Positions 13,248-24,109 of a DNA stretch of 64,000 nt are shown here, in pieces. Origin of the DNA: Lotus japonicus (Eukaryota > Streptophyta > Magnoliopsida > Fabales > Fabaceae); assembly GCF_012489685.1 (NCBI RefSeq), contig NC_080042.1, positions 76,389,093-76,453,092 of the forward strand, read 5' to 3'. Within the stretch, counting starts at the first letter, position 1. The number at the start of each line of letters is the position of its first letter. A program made the position numbers and the translations under genes. The notes beneath the pieces are model-generated. The model worked only from the letters and a program-made list of their open reading frames with translations. It was not told the DNA's origin and made no database searches.

Positions 13248-13528
13248 AAGTCCTAGGGGAATTGGGTTTGGAGCCCCACCCCTTAGGCTTTGCACCCCAC
13301 TTTATTAAATACGAAATTTAAAGTTCCGTATCAATACGGAAAATAAAATTCCGTATCTATTTTAGTATATAATGAGTGGTTGAAAATGTGACACGCATGC
13401 TTAAATACAATACGGAATTTTAAGTTCCGTATTCAATATGAAGAATACGGAATTTTAAATTCCGTATTTAATAAAGTGGGGTGCCAAGCCCCATAGGTGG
13501 GGTGCCAAACCCAACTCCCAAGTCCTAG
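13248..13528. mobile_element. 263-bp MITE with perfect 9-bp target duplication (Mutator-like)
   Basis: The element proper is 13257-13519. It starts GGGAATTGGGTTTGGAGCCC and ends with the inverted equivalent. It is flanked by identical AAGTCCTAG at 13248-13256 and 13520-13528. The 9-bp duplication points to the Mutator superfamily. The arms contain repeated ATACGGAA blocks that fold back. It sits about 220 bp beyond the stop codon of the RGF/GOLVEN-type gene. Confidence 0.85.
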
Positions 13529-13747
13529 CTAGTTTGGTCACGAATTTTAGGATTTTGCTATGCACCCTAATAGTGCTTTTTTCTTCTAAAAATAGGTAAA
13601 ACGGAAAAAAATACCTTCAAACTATAAGGTAGAGCGTTAATACATAATACATTAACATATATGTTACATATATAAGTGCATACATTAGTCAAAATTGTAA
13701 CTTAGAAGACCTCCTATGTTATGTTTTTTTACTAGCTAAGTCTTGCT

Positions 13748-15473
13748 TCATGGAGTCACCGGTAAGTGCTTGTTGTGTATGGGACGTCGTCTTCTGACGC
13801 CGTGGTAATCCATCGTAAAGTATTTTGAAGTGTCGTCCTCCCCTTCTATCCATTCTTGTCTTGACTCCTTGTTGCCCAGCACCATGTTTTGTTTCCTATC
13901 GTATTTCTTCCCTGCAAAAGTTCCATAATTTCGTAAACATGTTAGCTAACTAATCTTTTATGTGTATTTGAAAATTGAAATTGATATAATACACATGAGT
14001 TGAGCAGAATCAAATCATAAAACAATGCCTTGGATAATATAGAATATATTTTTGTATCATTTCTTATTTTGTCTCAATTATATATAAATTGTAAAAAGCA
14101 CTCTTGCTTTTGGAAAACAGGTCATCTTCAAAAGGTGGTCGCTTCATTGGTGGCATATTATGTGTCCAATTTGCATACATAATATACATATGTATATTAG
14201 AAATCCAAAATTGTCAAAGTAAATTCTTCCTTCTTAACGAATAAAGAAGGCAGCTGAAAATAACACCTGAAGTACTAAAGTCAGATTTAAGTTATATCCT
14301 ATAATTTAATATGTGGCTTTCAAATTTTTTTCTCTAATCAGTTAATGTGTCTGTGAATATGCATTGTATGCTTATTTAATGTGCGAGACTTTCATCTCAT
14401 TTCATAAGAAGTGATTCATTCACTTTTTATTTTAAAATAAGTACGTAACGTCAATTAATCTATTTGTACTGTGTCAACGAGTTAAGGTGATTATTGACTT
14501 AGAAAAAAAAAATAGGGGAAGGTATATGTAGAAAGTCCATAGATGCTATTCTTTCCACTCCTTTAATAGTCTCTTTGTTTACCCCTAACTTGATAAAATC
14601 TCACTTGATTTGGTGCCTGAACCCTGAAAGGTAAATAGATCCTCTTGCTACCTGGTACTCAAGAAAAGGTTTTGAGATTCCTAATTAATTAGAGATGATT
14701 CTTGGCATCTTTTTTTGAAACTGATTCTTGGCATCCAATGCAGCCCAATGATTGTTTTTTAGGTATAAACTAGTAGTAACTAGTACTAGTATATATAAAT
14801 ATAAATACTAACAGTATAATAATAACTTAAAAAATATTTACTATTAATTACCTGTAGGAAGGGAATCTTTCTCCTTGTGTGATGCAAGATCTTTGGCTTC
14901 ACCACCAGATTCATCAACCTAATTTAGGAACATTCCGGAATAAATATCATAATTGATCACATAACAATAAATGAGGACTAAAGAAGCTTCTCCATTTTTA
15001 TTTTTTTGATAAGCAAGAAGCTTCTACATATTTGAGCTGTTACCTTCTCAGCAAATCTTAGCTTTCTAGGCAGTGTTGGGAGAGGAAGCTGATCGTGCGC
15101 ATGCACATTGACTGACCCTATATTGGCATACAAGGAAGAGCATAATTAATTACAATTAAGATATAACTTGATCATTTAGAAGAAAAAAACTCCTCAATCA
15201 CTCATATCATGAAGAAACATAGATGATTTGACTTATAAAATGAGGGATTCTCAAGAAAGTGAATGAATTAATATCGTTGTAGGCTTCCACCAGAGTTTCC
15301 TCTGGCTTCGCCCCACTCAAAGACAGTTCACCATCTTTTAAATATGGCGGTGCTTACTGCTTACCTTGATGATGAAGTGAAGGTTGCAACTGAATTTGCG
15401 AAGAAGAACAAGTACTTGGTAGTAGAGCAGAGAAAAAAATGTTGAGAAGAGTGATGAAGATTATAAGCTCCAT
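13748..15473 (-). CDS. RGF/GOLVEN/CLEL-type secreted peptide precursor, 137 residues
   Basis: Four exons (15473-15365, 15117-15044, 14918-14852, 13911-13748) with GT/AG borders join to 414 nt including TGA at 13750-13748. The N-terminus, MELIIFITLLNIFFSALLPS, is a typical signal peptide. The middle is variable and charged. The C-terminus carries DYHGVRRRRPIHN at residues 118-130, followed by seven residues. This fits the family pattern Asp-Tyr, five variable residues, basic residue(s), Pro-x-His-Asn. In this family the pro-protein is cleaved, the Tyr of DY is sulfated, and the short peptide acts through RGI/RGFR receptor kinases in root meristem maintenance, gravitropism and, in legumes, root and nodule development. 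Which of these applies here is not visible. Family call rests on signal peptide, precursor size and motif together. Confidence 0.85.
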
Positions 15474-16845
15474 TTCTAATATTGTTGAGAGCATGCAATA
15501 TGGGTGACTTTCTTCAGCAGGTGAGTTTAGCTTTTATACACAACAAGGAAGGAAACATCACACACCTACACGCGCATGAGAGAGAGAGAGCAAACACAAA
15601 GCACAAAACACAAAACGTAGAGTTCCAAAACAAACTAGAAGAAAGTCTTAAATATTATTCATTGATCACTTTTTGGGAGGTTTCACACAAATTGGGTTGG
15701 GTTGGTTTTTCACCTAATGTTGTAGGGCCCTTAATTGGTTTCTGATGACTTTCGATCAGTTTTAACGATGCTTATCCTAACTAACACTAACTAGTACATC
15801 ACCCCCCTCATATTGCTAATTATGCTCATATATAGTTTCAAAAGCAGCTCCATTTTCCCCTGCCTGTGTATTTGAAGAATGCACACCTATTTATTTTATA
15901 CTTTCATCATCATAGTTTTACTTATTATTTGTAGTACAGTAAAGATATTTTAATTGAACTATTACAATATATGCATGTAGATGCTCTCCCCTCAATTCAT
16001 CCATGAGATATGCATGCACTAATTAAATTAATATAAATTATGTGTATGTGATAAAGGTATATATACAATAACATGTGTGGCTTGAGCTCGTGTCGGTGGA
16101 AGCTGGTGGGGTGTGATGCGGTTGGTTGGATCACGTGTGGCATGTATAGATATTGCTCGTTGTGGCAACAGTCGCCTTCCGGCTTCAATGTCTTAGTTTT
16201 TGTACGGTTTTAGATGGGTTGGTCCGTTTTAATTTGTGCCACTACTACGAGTTTGGAGGCTGTTTTTAGAGCATGTGCAAACATTGTTATCTTTCCTTTG
16301 TTCCTTATATATCTTGGTTTTTAGGTATCAGCTCTATATAGTGTGGTTTGGTTTAATTTTATCTGTTAGGGTTTTTGTCTGCTCTTTTGGTTTGGTCTTT
16401 GTTGCAGGTGTCGAGTGGCTTGGTTGTTTCCTTACGTCAAATTTATCGCCATTTGTTCCACTTTTAAGAAGATATTTTTAGAAGAGTACGTAGTCGCTTG
16501 AGGTTTTAACTAGGTTTTTAGCACGTTCTTGTGCGCTTGGGAGATTTTTGCTATATGAGCTGAATTTTGTCTAGAGTTATGCTGGCTAGGTTACTTTACC
16601 CAAATTAAGAGAGGTTGTTTCTCAACGTTTCTTATTTATATAATATATTTTTAACTTAAAAAAAGTATACAATAACAACAATTTATGTTTGAATATGACA
16701 CACAATTCATTGTAGCTTTTGAATTAATGAGATGGAGATGCAGTCACTCATTGAACCAAATCGGTTGTAATTGAATTTTTCATTTTTTTTAAAACTATCT
16801 TCTATAATGGAATGTAAATTTTAATCTTTCATTAAAAAAATCATG
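15474..16845. other. Upstream region of the peptide gene; otherwise nothing firm
   Basis: The first 150 bases are the likely 5' UTR and promoter of the peptide precursor gene (GA-repeat AGAGAGAGAG near 15578). 16230-16665 looks like a decayed transposon 3' end (ends in an A-run at about 16658), but no domain could be read. Confidence 0.35.
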
Positions 16846-18536
16846 GTTATTGATAAGTGCCAATTTTACGTGTTTTTAAATATCATTTTAAGCACTTATT
16901 TGACCTCTATGCTTGGATTGTTGATTATTTTATCCCCATAAGTAGTTAATTTAGTAAATAGTTAAGTTTAGTATAGAAATATAGTAATTATTATATTTTT
17001 CACATTTAATCTTTTGTTTTCAATGATAGGAGAAAGTCTATGAAGATCTGTGCCACAAGATGTCAAAAGGCCAAGAAATGAAGAATTTCGCTTAAGCCAA
17101 ATGTTTACTCGCTTAAGCGAAATTATATGGCAGAGGGTATCAATTCTGGAAGACAATCTCGCTTAAGCCGAATTCTTTCTCGCTTAAGCGAGCCATTCAG
17201 TGGCATAGAAGGAAAGTGAACCCTCGCTTAAGCGAGACTTATGCTCGCTTAAGCGAGCAGAGTACTTCAGTGTTAAGAAAAGGCTCTCGCTTAAGCGAAT
17301 CTCAAGCTCGCTTAAGCGAGCCAAACCGCCTTGAACCCTTATAAAAGGCCAGAACACGATATTTCTCAGGATCTCTTCCATTCTTCACCATTTTTCCTCC
17401 CTAAAACATTCAGAGGAGGCTGGGCTTCATGGAGGAAGGATCCCTGAGCTAGGAATTGATAGAGTGGAGCTTTGGAGCATGGTGACAACCTCTTGGTGGC
17501 TATGGAAAGCTTGACAAAGTTTCCATCGTCGTGGATTCGTCTCCGTTCTTCGGGTTTCATCTCTTCCTTTCTTATCTCTTGTATATGTTCTTTTCTATTT
17601 TTGTATCTAGAATGTTATAGCTTAGTTCTTTGATTGTTGTAAACTCAATTATTGATGTAAATGGAAATCTTTCATGTATGGTGTTTCTCTTTGTACTTCA
17701 TGCTTCTAACCAATCAATTGATAATCAAAAGAGCTTCACTAATTTATAAATAGATCAAGAGGTTGATATGAGTTGGTGTATGCTTAGATCAATGAAAGTA
17801 GAATGTCTATGTCTTAGGTCACGCCGTGTGTTAAAGTTTTTCTTTCTACACTTCAAGTATCATTGATTTGTGTTAGATTTTTATGGACTAACATGAGATC
17901 GGGAGATAATTGCGGGTCCGGTTCAAGAGAGAAACCACTCAATGAACTTGTTGTCTTATGGTGAGATTATCTTAGGTAGGAACAATAGTGGGCTTCCACG
18001 TGACAGGTGGGGTTTTGAGTTCTAACAGGAGTTTCCGGGGTGACAACGGAGATTCGCAAGCCTAGGGTACCTTGTCTTAGGATAAATTTGTTATTGGGAA
18101 TGTCTTTGAGAGAGAATTTGAGTTTTAATGTTCCTTTTGGTTTTCTAGATGGTAAGGGATTACGTCTAGGAATTCCAACTGATAGATTCACCTAGGTTAG
18201 GGATAGTTAGGTGGATAGCTCTCGACATCATAAATGAAATGTACCTTTACATAAGTGATTGAGTGGAAACAATTAGAGGATTAGGTGAATGCATTCTAAA
18301 TATGTTTTCTTCTTCGTTGTCTCTGTAAACTTTCTTTTACGCTTTCTTTATATTGAAAATCACAAAAACAATTTATCAAACATCTTTGTATCCGCTCAAA
18401 TCAATGTTTAATTAGTGGAACTGATGTTCACACAATCCCTGAGGACGATAAACCCGTATCTGCTTTGCTATGACTGAATCATAAAGGTTTAGCCAAAAGC
18501 AGTACAAACAATGAGGAAAAAACCTTTATCAGTTAT
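16846..18536. mobile_element. Solo LTR with perfect 5-bp target duplication
   Basis: The LTR is 16851-18531 (1681 bp). It begins TGATAAGTGCC and ends CCTTTATCA, so the ends are TG...CA with a 6-bp inverted repeat (TGATAA/TTATCA). It is flanked by GTTAT at 16846-16850 and 18532-18536. There is no internal region or second LTR beside it, which is the signature of unequal recombination between the two LTRs of a full element. Clade is uncertain; the style of the sequence (for example CCCTGAGGACGATAAACCC near the 3' part) recalls large Ty3/gypsy elements. Confidence 0.85.
17088..17320. repeat. Array of eight TCGCTTAAGCGA-type palindromes in the solo LTR
   Basis: Eight copies of a core centred on CTTAAG start at 17091, 17112, 17162, 17183, 17227, 17248, 17290 and 17311. 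The best copies are the 14-bp palindrome CTCGCTTAAGCGAG. They form four pairs; the spacing inside every pair is exactly 21 bp, while the gap between pairs varies (50, 44 and 42 bp). This gives four imperfect tandem units of about 63-71 bp. Confidence 0.9.
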
Positions 18537-18692
18537 GTATATCATCTTCTTGGGTTCATATATTCATCTTTATTTATTTTTTTATTTTATCTGATGTTCA
18601 ATTCATATGAACTCACCCGTTAAAATTACGAATCATCAAAACCGAACCCAAATGACCTATAATTATTGGACCAGCGTTAGCGAGTTTGGTGG

Positions 18693-18824
18693 TTTTTTTT
18701 ATAGACAAATGTTAGTTGTTAGAAATGTTAGTAAATTAATCCCTTCTCCGGGTTTGAACTCGGGACCCTTCACCCTTCACTTCACTCAACTCTTATGTTC
18801 CTAGCTCTTATCACTTGAGCTATT
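18693..18824 (-). mobile_element. tRNA-derived SINE, copy 1
   Basis: Read on the minus strand, it starts with an A-box-like AGCTCAAGTGATAAGAG. A B-box-like GAGTTCAAACCCGG follows about 45 bp later. It ends in CATTTGTCTATAAAAAAAA. This is a Pol III SINE layout. A second copy lies at 20469-20588 with the same order of blocks. Confidence 0.7.
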
Positions 18825-19395
18825 ATTCAGATTGATTATATTTCAACCTACATTCTTGGCCCGAAATCGACCAAAACTGTCCGGTGGACAGCCGTAAAGG
18901 TATAATGATTTGGTGAATGTTGTTATTGTTAAGCTGTTTATAATTGAGATTTTTGTTATAGTTAAATCATACTATAGTGAATATCAGTGGTGGCAACTGT
19001 ACGGATTGATTTTTTACAAATAGTATTGTTGTACTTGTACAGTTGTACCACCATTCAAGGCCCTCGAACCTCTCACGCTGACCGACATTCATGCAAGCCG
19101 AGTCTAGGGTTCATGGTATTACAAGTTGCCCTTGGAATCCGACTAATGATAAGCTTAGCATGTCTTGCTAATTCCATGTGACATTCAAGACATGAACATA
19201 CACCAAGAAAATCATGACCTTTAGAATGGAAATGGAGCTAGTCCTTGCGGTTTTCAAAGACAAGCACATGCAACGTGTTTTTGGGCGCAATATTTGAAGA
19301 AAGGTTAGCTTTTTGTCTAATTGTGGCCACCCAAACAATGAGAGCTAGCGCAACATTTCATGAAAAATAAAGGAGTACTTAAGGGAGTAGTAGTA

Positions 19396-19396
<1 letters not shown>
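18825..19396. other. Intergenic, nothing recognised
   Basis: No supported ORF, RNA gene or repeat was recognised between the SINE and the TA microsatellite. Confidence 0.4.

Positions 19397-19436
<40 letters not shown>
19397..19436. repeat. (TA)n microsatellite
   Basis: About 20 uninterrupted TA units. Confidence 0.95.
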
Positions 19437-19438
<2 letters not shown>

Positions 19439-20424
19439 ATATGTTTGGATTCTTAATAGTATCGGTGTAAACGGATGTTTGCACTCATTTAGAGATAAAA
19501 AAACAAATCACATCTCAATCACTACAAGAAACATGTCATTATTGAGAACCAACTGTCAGTATAGATAAATTTCTGATGAACTATATTGACGATCTACCTG
19601 TTGGTATATATTTCGTTGAAAATATTTAACAAAAGCTTCTAGCACAATCGTCAAAAGACTACCAACAGCTACAACCGCCAGTAACTTCCTTGTGGGAGAA
19701 GCCAGTGTTAAGTTACTAACAACCAAGGTCATTAAAAGGTTATCACAGTTCCGACGACTGGTAAACAAGTGAGAAGTAGTTATCGATATATGGTCTAATA
19801 AACTGTGAGTAAATTTGTATAATTTTTTTAATAAATTCTTTTGGTTTAATTAAAAGGAAAAATAACATAAAAGCAAAAATAAACAATAAGATCCATATCT
19901 AAACATCATCATCAACCTCACCACTTTCTTCTTGTTTTGTTTTTTTTGTTTTTTTGTTTTCACCAACATTAGGTTTAGGGCAGAGGAGGAGAAGGTGGGG
20001 AGAAAGGGGAGGAGAAAAGGCGAGGTGGAGGTTAAAGCAATTGCTATAAAATGCTGGAGCTTGGCCGATGTCGTTAGATGGTGTTAGGGTTTAGGATATA
20101 GAGGAAGATGAAGAAGGGACGGAAATTGGTTCAATTTTTTTTGCAGTGACCAAAACTGATGCAAAAGGTCAACGTAGGCGACTAGGATTAACACATTCTA
20201 GTGACTGGAAAAAAATAAGCCACATATGCATTATGACGTCTTGGGTCCTTATTTCAAAATAAAAATTCCGAGGGACGAAAGGTCATGTAAATTTTTTTGG
20301 AACCAATTTAGATTCATTGTTGTGAAACACCTTGCAGTGTAAGTGCAGTCCAGTCCAGGAAGGCACAACACTGATAATATTATTATTATGCGAGAAGTGG
20401 TTCGTTCAATGAGGAACAAGTAGT
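19437..20424. other. Intergenic; possible CACTA-like end
   Basis: CACTACAAGAAA at 19519 matches the usual terminal bases of plant CACTA transposons, and GCAGTG at 20141-20148 could be a degenerate opposite end. No 3-bp target duplication or transposase was found, so this is not called as an element. Confidence 0.25.
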
Positions 20425-20468
20425 TTGTTGGATGACTATTAAAATTGACTTAGAAAAAGCTCATGATA
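20425..20468 (+). pseudogene. Minute LINE reverse transcriptase relic
   Basis: The plus strand reads TIKIDLEKAHDR, matching the conserved 'F/IKIDLEKAYD' reverse transcriptase block of plant LINEs. The SINE at 20469-20588 cuts it off directly. No more of the gene remains nearby. Confidence 0.55.
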
Positions 20469-20588
20469 GATTTTTTTTATAGGCAAATGTTAATTGTTAG
20501 AAATGTTAGTAAATTAATCTCTCATCCGAGTTTGAACCCAGGACCTTCACCCCACCCAACCCTTATGTCCCTAGCTCTTACCACTTGT
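20469..20588 (-). mobile_element. tRNA-derived SINE, copy 2
   Basis: Same family as the copy at 18693-18824. On the minus strand the A-box region (CAAGTGGTAAGAGCTAGGGA) is followed by a B-box-like GGTTCAAACTCGG and a tail ATTTGCCTATAAAAAAAA. It has integrated into or next to the LINE relic. Confidence 0.7.
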
Positions 20589-21000
20589 GAAGATTACCAC
20601 AAAAATTCATGTAACTTTGTAAAATAAATATGTGACTACTAAACCTCTTTTAATCTTAATCACTCATTTATGGTTGTATAGAGTATAGACACAACATAGC
20701 ACTCTCATATCTTATAATAAAAACAAACTCACTTGGTATAAAACTATAAATTGCTCTCACATCTGAAAATTCATGGATCTATCACTATGTGTGTCTATGA
20801 CATATTAAATGAGAGCAGTGATACATACTTTGATAAACTAGAAAACAAATTTAGGCAAGAATAAAGACAGTCCCATTTACTTGTACTTTAAATGCTAATG
20901 TGAAAATAAAACTCCTACAAGAAGTAACACAACTTTAGTTAGAAGCATGTAGTGAGCTGTGAGCACCCTTGTGTTGTGGTCAAGTGGCTTAAAATGAGAA

Positions 21001-22709
21001 GGTTCTTTTTTTTTTTTTTTGGATAAGCACTTCTTTATTAATGGTGAGAGTACAAGGGGTACCCCAAACCCATTACAAAGGAAGAAAAAAAAAGGCTTAA
21101 TACATCAGAAGACCCCTGTAATTGTAAAGGGTATCAAATTCAGGGCCTAAAAATTTTTTGCATCAAATTGGGTCCCTAGAAATTTTTTTTTTAATTCAAT
21201 TAAGGCCAAAGTGTGCCAGCGGACTATTTTATCCCAATCATCAATTCCACGTGGCTTTTATTATTATTTTTTAATTACAAAAATAATAAAAAATTATTTT
21301 TATTTCCAGCTCAATTAAATAATCAGAAAAAAATTAAAAACTTAATAAATCAATCCAGCCCTAATTAACTCATCTAACCCCAAAATTTATTTTCCACCCA
21401 CATCTTCATCTTCATTCTGTTCATCTTCCACTTCCTCTTCTTCCATCAAACCCAGCAATCTAGAACCACCACCACCTCATCTTCTCTCTTCCATCAATCC
21501 CTAATCTAAACGGAGGATTTCTTTAACAAAAGCACAAGAAAACCCCTCCTCCACTATCGAAGCTTCATCACAGCCAAGCTCCAATTCCATCTTTCCTTTG
21601 CAGCAACCCACGGTAGAGAGAAGCAGAAACAACAGAGGCAAGGGTTTCTCGTAGATCCAAAGTTTACGGTTGCATCTCCAATCTTTACCCTAAACCCAGC
21701 AACACAACAACCTTACAACCTTCATGAACACAGACAGCAACAACAGCCTCCACCACCACAACCCACAACCTTCACCCTTTCTACAGAGCCCAGAAAAACA
21801 GACAAGAGAAGGAGAAGGAGGGATCCAGGGAAAGAGATCGAGAGAGACAGAGAACCCCCGATAGAAACCTCACACCCCAACCTCCATCGAGATCGAGACG
21901 GAGGGGGGATGGAGAGGCGCGGTGCGAGGAGCCGAGAGACAGCGAAGCGAGATCGAGAGACGATGGACCACCACCATGCCTTGCACCTTCCACCGCAAAC
22001 TCCAGAACCCACCTTTGCTTTGGGTTTTTTGAGATTGGTTGTTGTTCTTGGTGATGGAGGAGGAAGGAGAGATTGAGTATTGTCTGGGTATTTTTGGTTT
22101 CTTGCTGGAATTTTATTTTTGGTTGTTGTTCTTAGTGATGGAGGAGGAAGGAGAACTTGGTTTCTTGTCTGGGTTCAATTTGGGGATGGGGAAGTTTTGT
22201 AATTGGGTTCAATTTGGGGATGAAAGGATTTAATCAGGGATTGGTTATAATTAGATTATTAGGTTAGTTTATTATTTAGATTATGTAATTGTTTTGTTAA
22301 GAGATTATTAGATTAGGATTTTATTAAGTTTTTTAATTTTTTTTTCTGACTTAATAAATGAACTGGAATTAAAAATATTTTTTTAATAATTTTTATAATT
22401 TAAAAATAAATAAAAAAGCCACGTGGAATTGCTGACTAGGCTAAAATTGAAGTCTGGCAACATTTGTCCTTAATTGAATTAAAAAAAAATTCTTAGGGAC
22501 CCAATTTGATGCGAAATTTTTTCAGGCCCTGGAACTGATTCCCTTTACAATTTCAGGGGCCTTCTGATGTATTAAGCCAAAAAAAAAACAACATCCAAAG
22601 ATCAAATAATTAGAAAGCTACGCAAGGTCATAGCCAAACCCGCTAAGTAGCGTATAGACAAAGTAGTGAAAGTCCCTCCTTTTGATCCGCAACCATTCCC
22701 ACACCTGCA
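21001..22709 (-). mobile_element. Short LINE 3' fragment, split by a Mutator-like element
   Basis: Minus-strand LINE tail: about 22708-22588, then (after the nested element) 21084-21023, ending in a poly-A tract seen as T at 21006-21022. The tail has GGGGTACCCCTTGTACTCTC, much like the end of the LINE at 55.5-56.8 kb. Its flanks look like a target duplication: AAAATGAGAAGGTT (20991-21004) against AAAATGAGAAAGTT (22710-22723), one mismatch. The insertion abuts the stop codon of the VQ-like gene. Confidence 0.6.
21085..22587. mobile_element. Mutator-like element (1485 bp) with long inverted repeats, nested in a LINE tail
   Basis: The element proper is 21094-22578. It begins GGCTTAATACATCAGAAG and ends with the inverted form. 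Inverted similarity runs about 270 bp inward on each side (shared blocks include CAATTTGATGC/GCATCAAATTG and CCACGTGG). Nine A residues flank both sides, consistent with a 9-bp Mutator duplication but not diagnostic because the target is A-rich. The centre (about 21400-22240) is GC-richer and shows a pyrimidine-rich stretch, then a partial direct repeat at 22035-22071 and 22119-22155 (GGTTGTTGTTCTTGGTGATG with one mismatch). No transposase is present. The centre could be captured host DNA. Confidence 0.7.
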
Positions 22710-22721
22710 AAAATGAGAAAG

Positions 22722-23396
22722 TTATTGATCTCCCCTTCTAGGACTTGTTATGTCAGGAATTTCAGATGGTGATGGTGGACATTCTTCTGGAAAAAGCAGT
22801 GGCTCTGGAATACATGCTTCTGAATCGGGAGATAAAGGGAAATCTGTTAAAGAAGATGGAAATTGCATTTTCGGTGGTAGTGGTGGATAATAGAACTTAG
22901 GGGATTCTAGATTCATGTAAGCGGTTGGTGAAGAAGGCAATATGAATTCAAATGTTGAAGATGGTAAAATTGGAGGGTCATTTGTTTCTGTGGAAGGAAT
23001 ATTAGGCACAAGACTTGATGATGTGTGTATAGATGGAGGAGATCTTTGCAATGTAACATCATTATTGTAAGGAGCCAGGGAGGGGGCTTCCAGCATTGGT
23101 GGCCTTTTAACATGCAATAATGGTGGTGGTCTGATTGTGTTTAACCGCATGTTTTGCCTTTCCGGGTGATTGTAAATTGGCCTTGTTGAATGATCATGAG
23201 AATGTAATCCAGTGTGAAATTGAGCAAAGTCCTTGAGCTCTTCCTTGCTTATAGTGTATATGTAATCACCATGATGGCGTCGCCTGTAACGAAGGGAAGC
23301 ATGAGCGTTGTTTTCATGTAAATGACTTTTTCTAATTTTCTTACCGGTTCTATTCACACCCAAGTTGTCATCATTCTTACTTTTTGAGCTCTCCAT
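22722..23396 (-). CDS. Proline-rich protein with degenerate VQ-like motif, 224 residues
   Basis: A single intronless ORF from ATG 23396 (MESSKSKND) to TAA 22724-22722; an in-frame ATG at 23423 would add nine residues. The N-terminal third is basic and holds 'DYIYTISKEELKDFAQFHTG'. Aligned on the VQ motif (FxxxVQxLTG), residues 54-63 (LKDFAQFHTG) keep the Gln and Thr-Gly but replace the Phe, Val and Leu. The rest is Pro/Ser-rich, with 'FPLSPDSEA'-type blocks common in VQ proteins. Plant VQ proteins are short, usually intronless WRKY cofactors and MAP kinase targets. Membership is suggestive only; otherwise this is an uncharacterised Pro-rich protein. A LINE tail inserted at its stop codon means its 3' UTR now starts in transposon DNA. 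Confidence 0.55.
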   Translation of the reverse strand: MESSKSKNDDNLGVNRTGKKIRKSHLHENNAHASLRYRRRHHGDYIYTISKEELKDFAQFHTGLHSHDHSTRPIYNHPERQNMRLNTIRPPPLLHVKRPPMLEAPSLAPYNNDVTLQRSPPSIHTSSSLVPNIPSTETNDPPILPSSTFEFILPSSPTAYMNLESPKFYYPPLPPKMQFPSSLTDFPLSPDSEACIPEPLLFPEECPPSPSEIPDITSPRRGDQ

Positions 23397-24065
23397 TTTT
23401 TTTCCAAACACACTGAAATACACACTAAAAGAAATTGTGAAAAGGACACCTAAAGAAATTTAAAACTCAAATGAAAACACCACTAATCCCACAAAATCAA
23501 CTTAATTTTTCCCCAAAATTTAAAATTCACAGAAGTCAACAAAATTTTAAACCGGTAACAAACACAAAAGAAAGACTCAAAGTTCAAACTAGAATATCAA
23601 GAAAAGAATGTACTGCTTTGAGAGAATATAACCACAAACCTAAATCAAATGAAGAAGAGTGAGTTTTACAAAGGAAAGACAATCAAAGATGGATTGAAAA
23701 AAAAAATTAAAACTTGGCTTGGAGGTTTGGACAATGAGATTTGAAGAATATCAAGAAGCTAAGGAATGAAGGGAAAAACAAAGAAGAATACTGGAGAAAG
23801 ATGAAGAGAGTATTATTTCATTTTATAGTGTTATTTTGTGGTGACTCGAATATGACAAATGAGCAATTAAATGGTAAAAAAACTCATTTTCAAAAATAAT
23901 AAATGGGTCAAAAATTTATCACCAATATAATATTATATAATATTAGTTAACTAATATTAAATATATTTTATGAATTATTTTAATCATATCCTGTATAAAA
24001 TATTTTTTAAGAATCTAATATAAAATATTAAATTACATTTTTATTTTTATTATAATTGTTATTTT
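23397..24065. other. Upstream region of the VQ-like gene
   Basis: Likely 5' UTR and promoter for the minus-strand gene (A-rich leader 23397-23700). 23830-24060 is very AT-rich with short ATATTA repeats. No ORF or RNA gene is supported. Confidence 0.4.
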
Positions 24066-24109
24066 GTTTTTTTGGTACATCGGAAAATTAAACAGGCAAG
24101 AAACAAAGA

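Noticed and set aside
16230..16665. Possible LINE 3' end with A-run
   Set aside because: No domain, target duplication or similarity to the other LINE tails in the window could be shown.
19519..20148. Possible CACTA transposon (CACTACAAGAAA end)
   Set aside because: The opposite end is weak (GCAGTG), the 3-bp flanks do not match and there is no transposase; the terminal match alone is too short.
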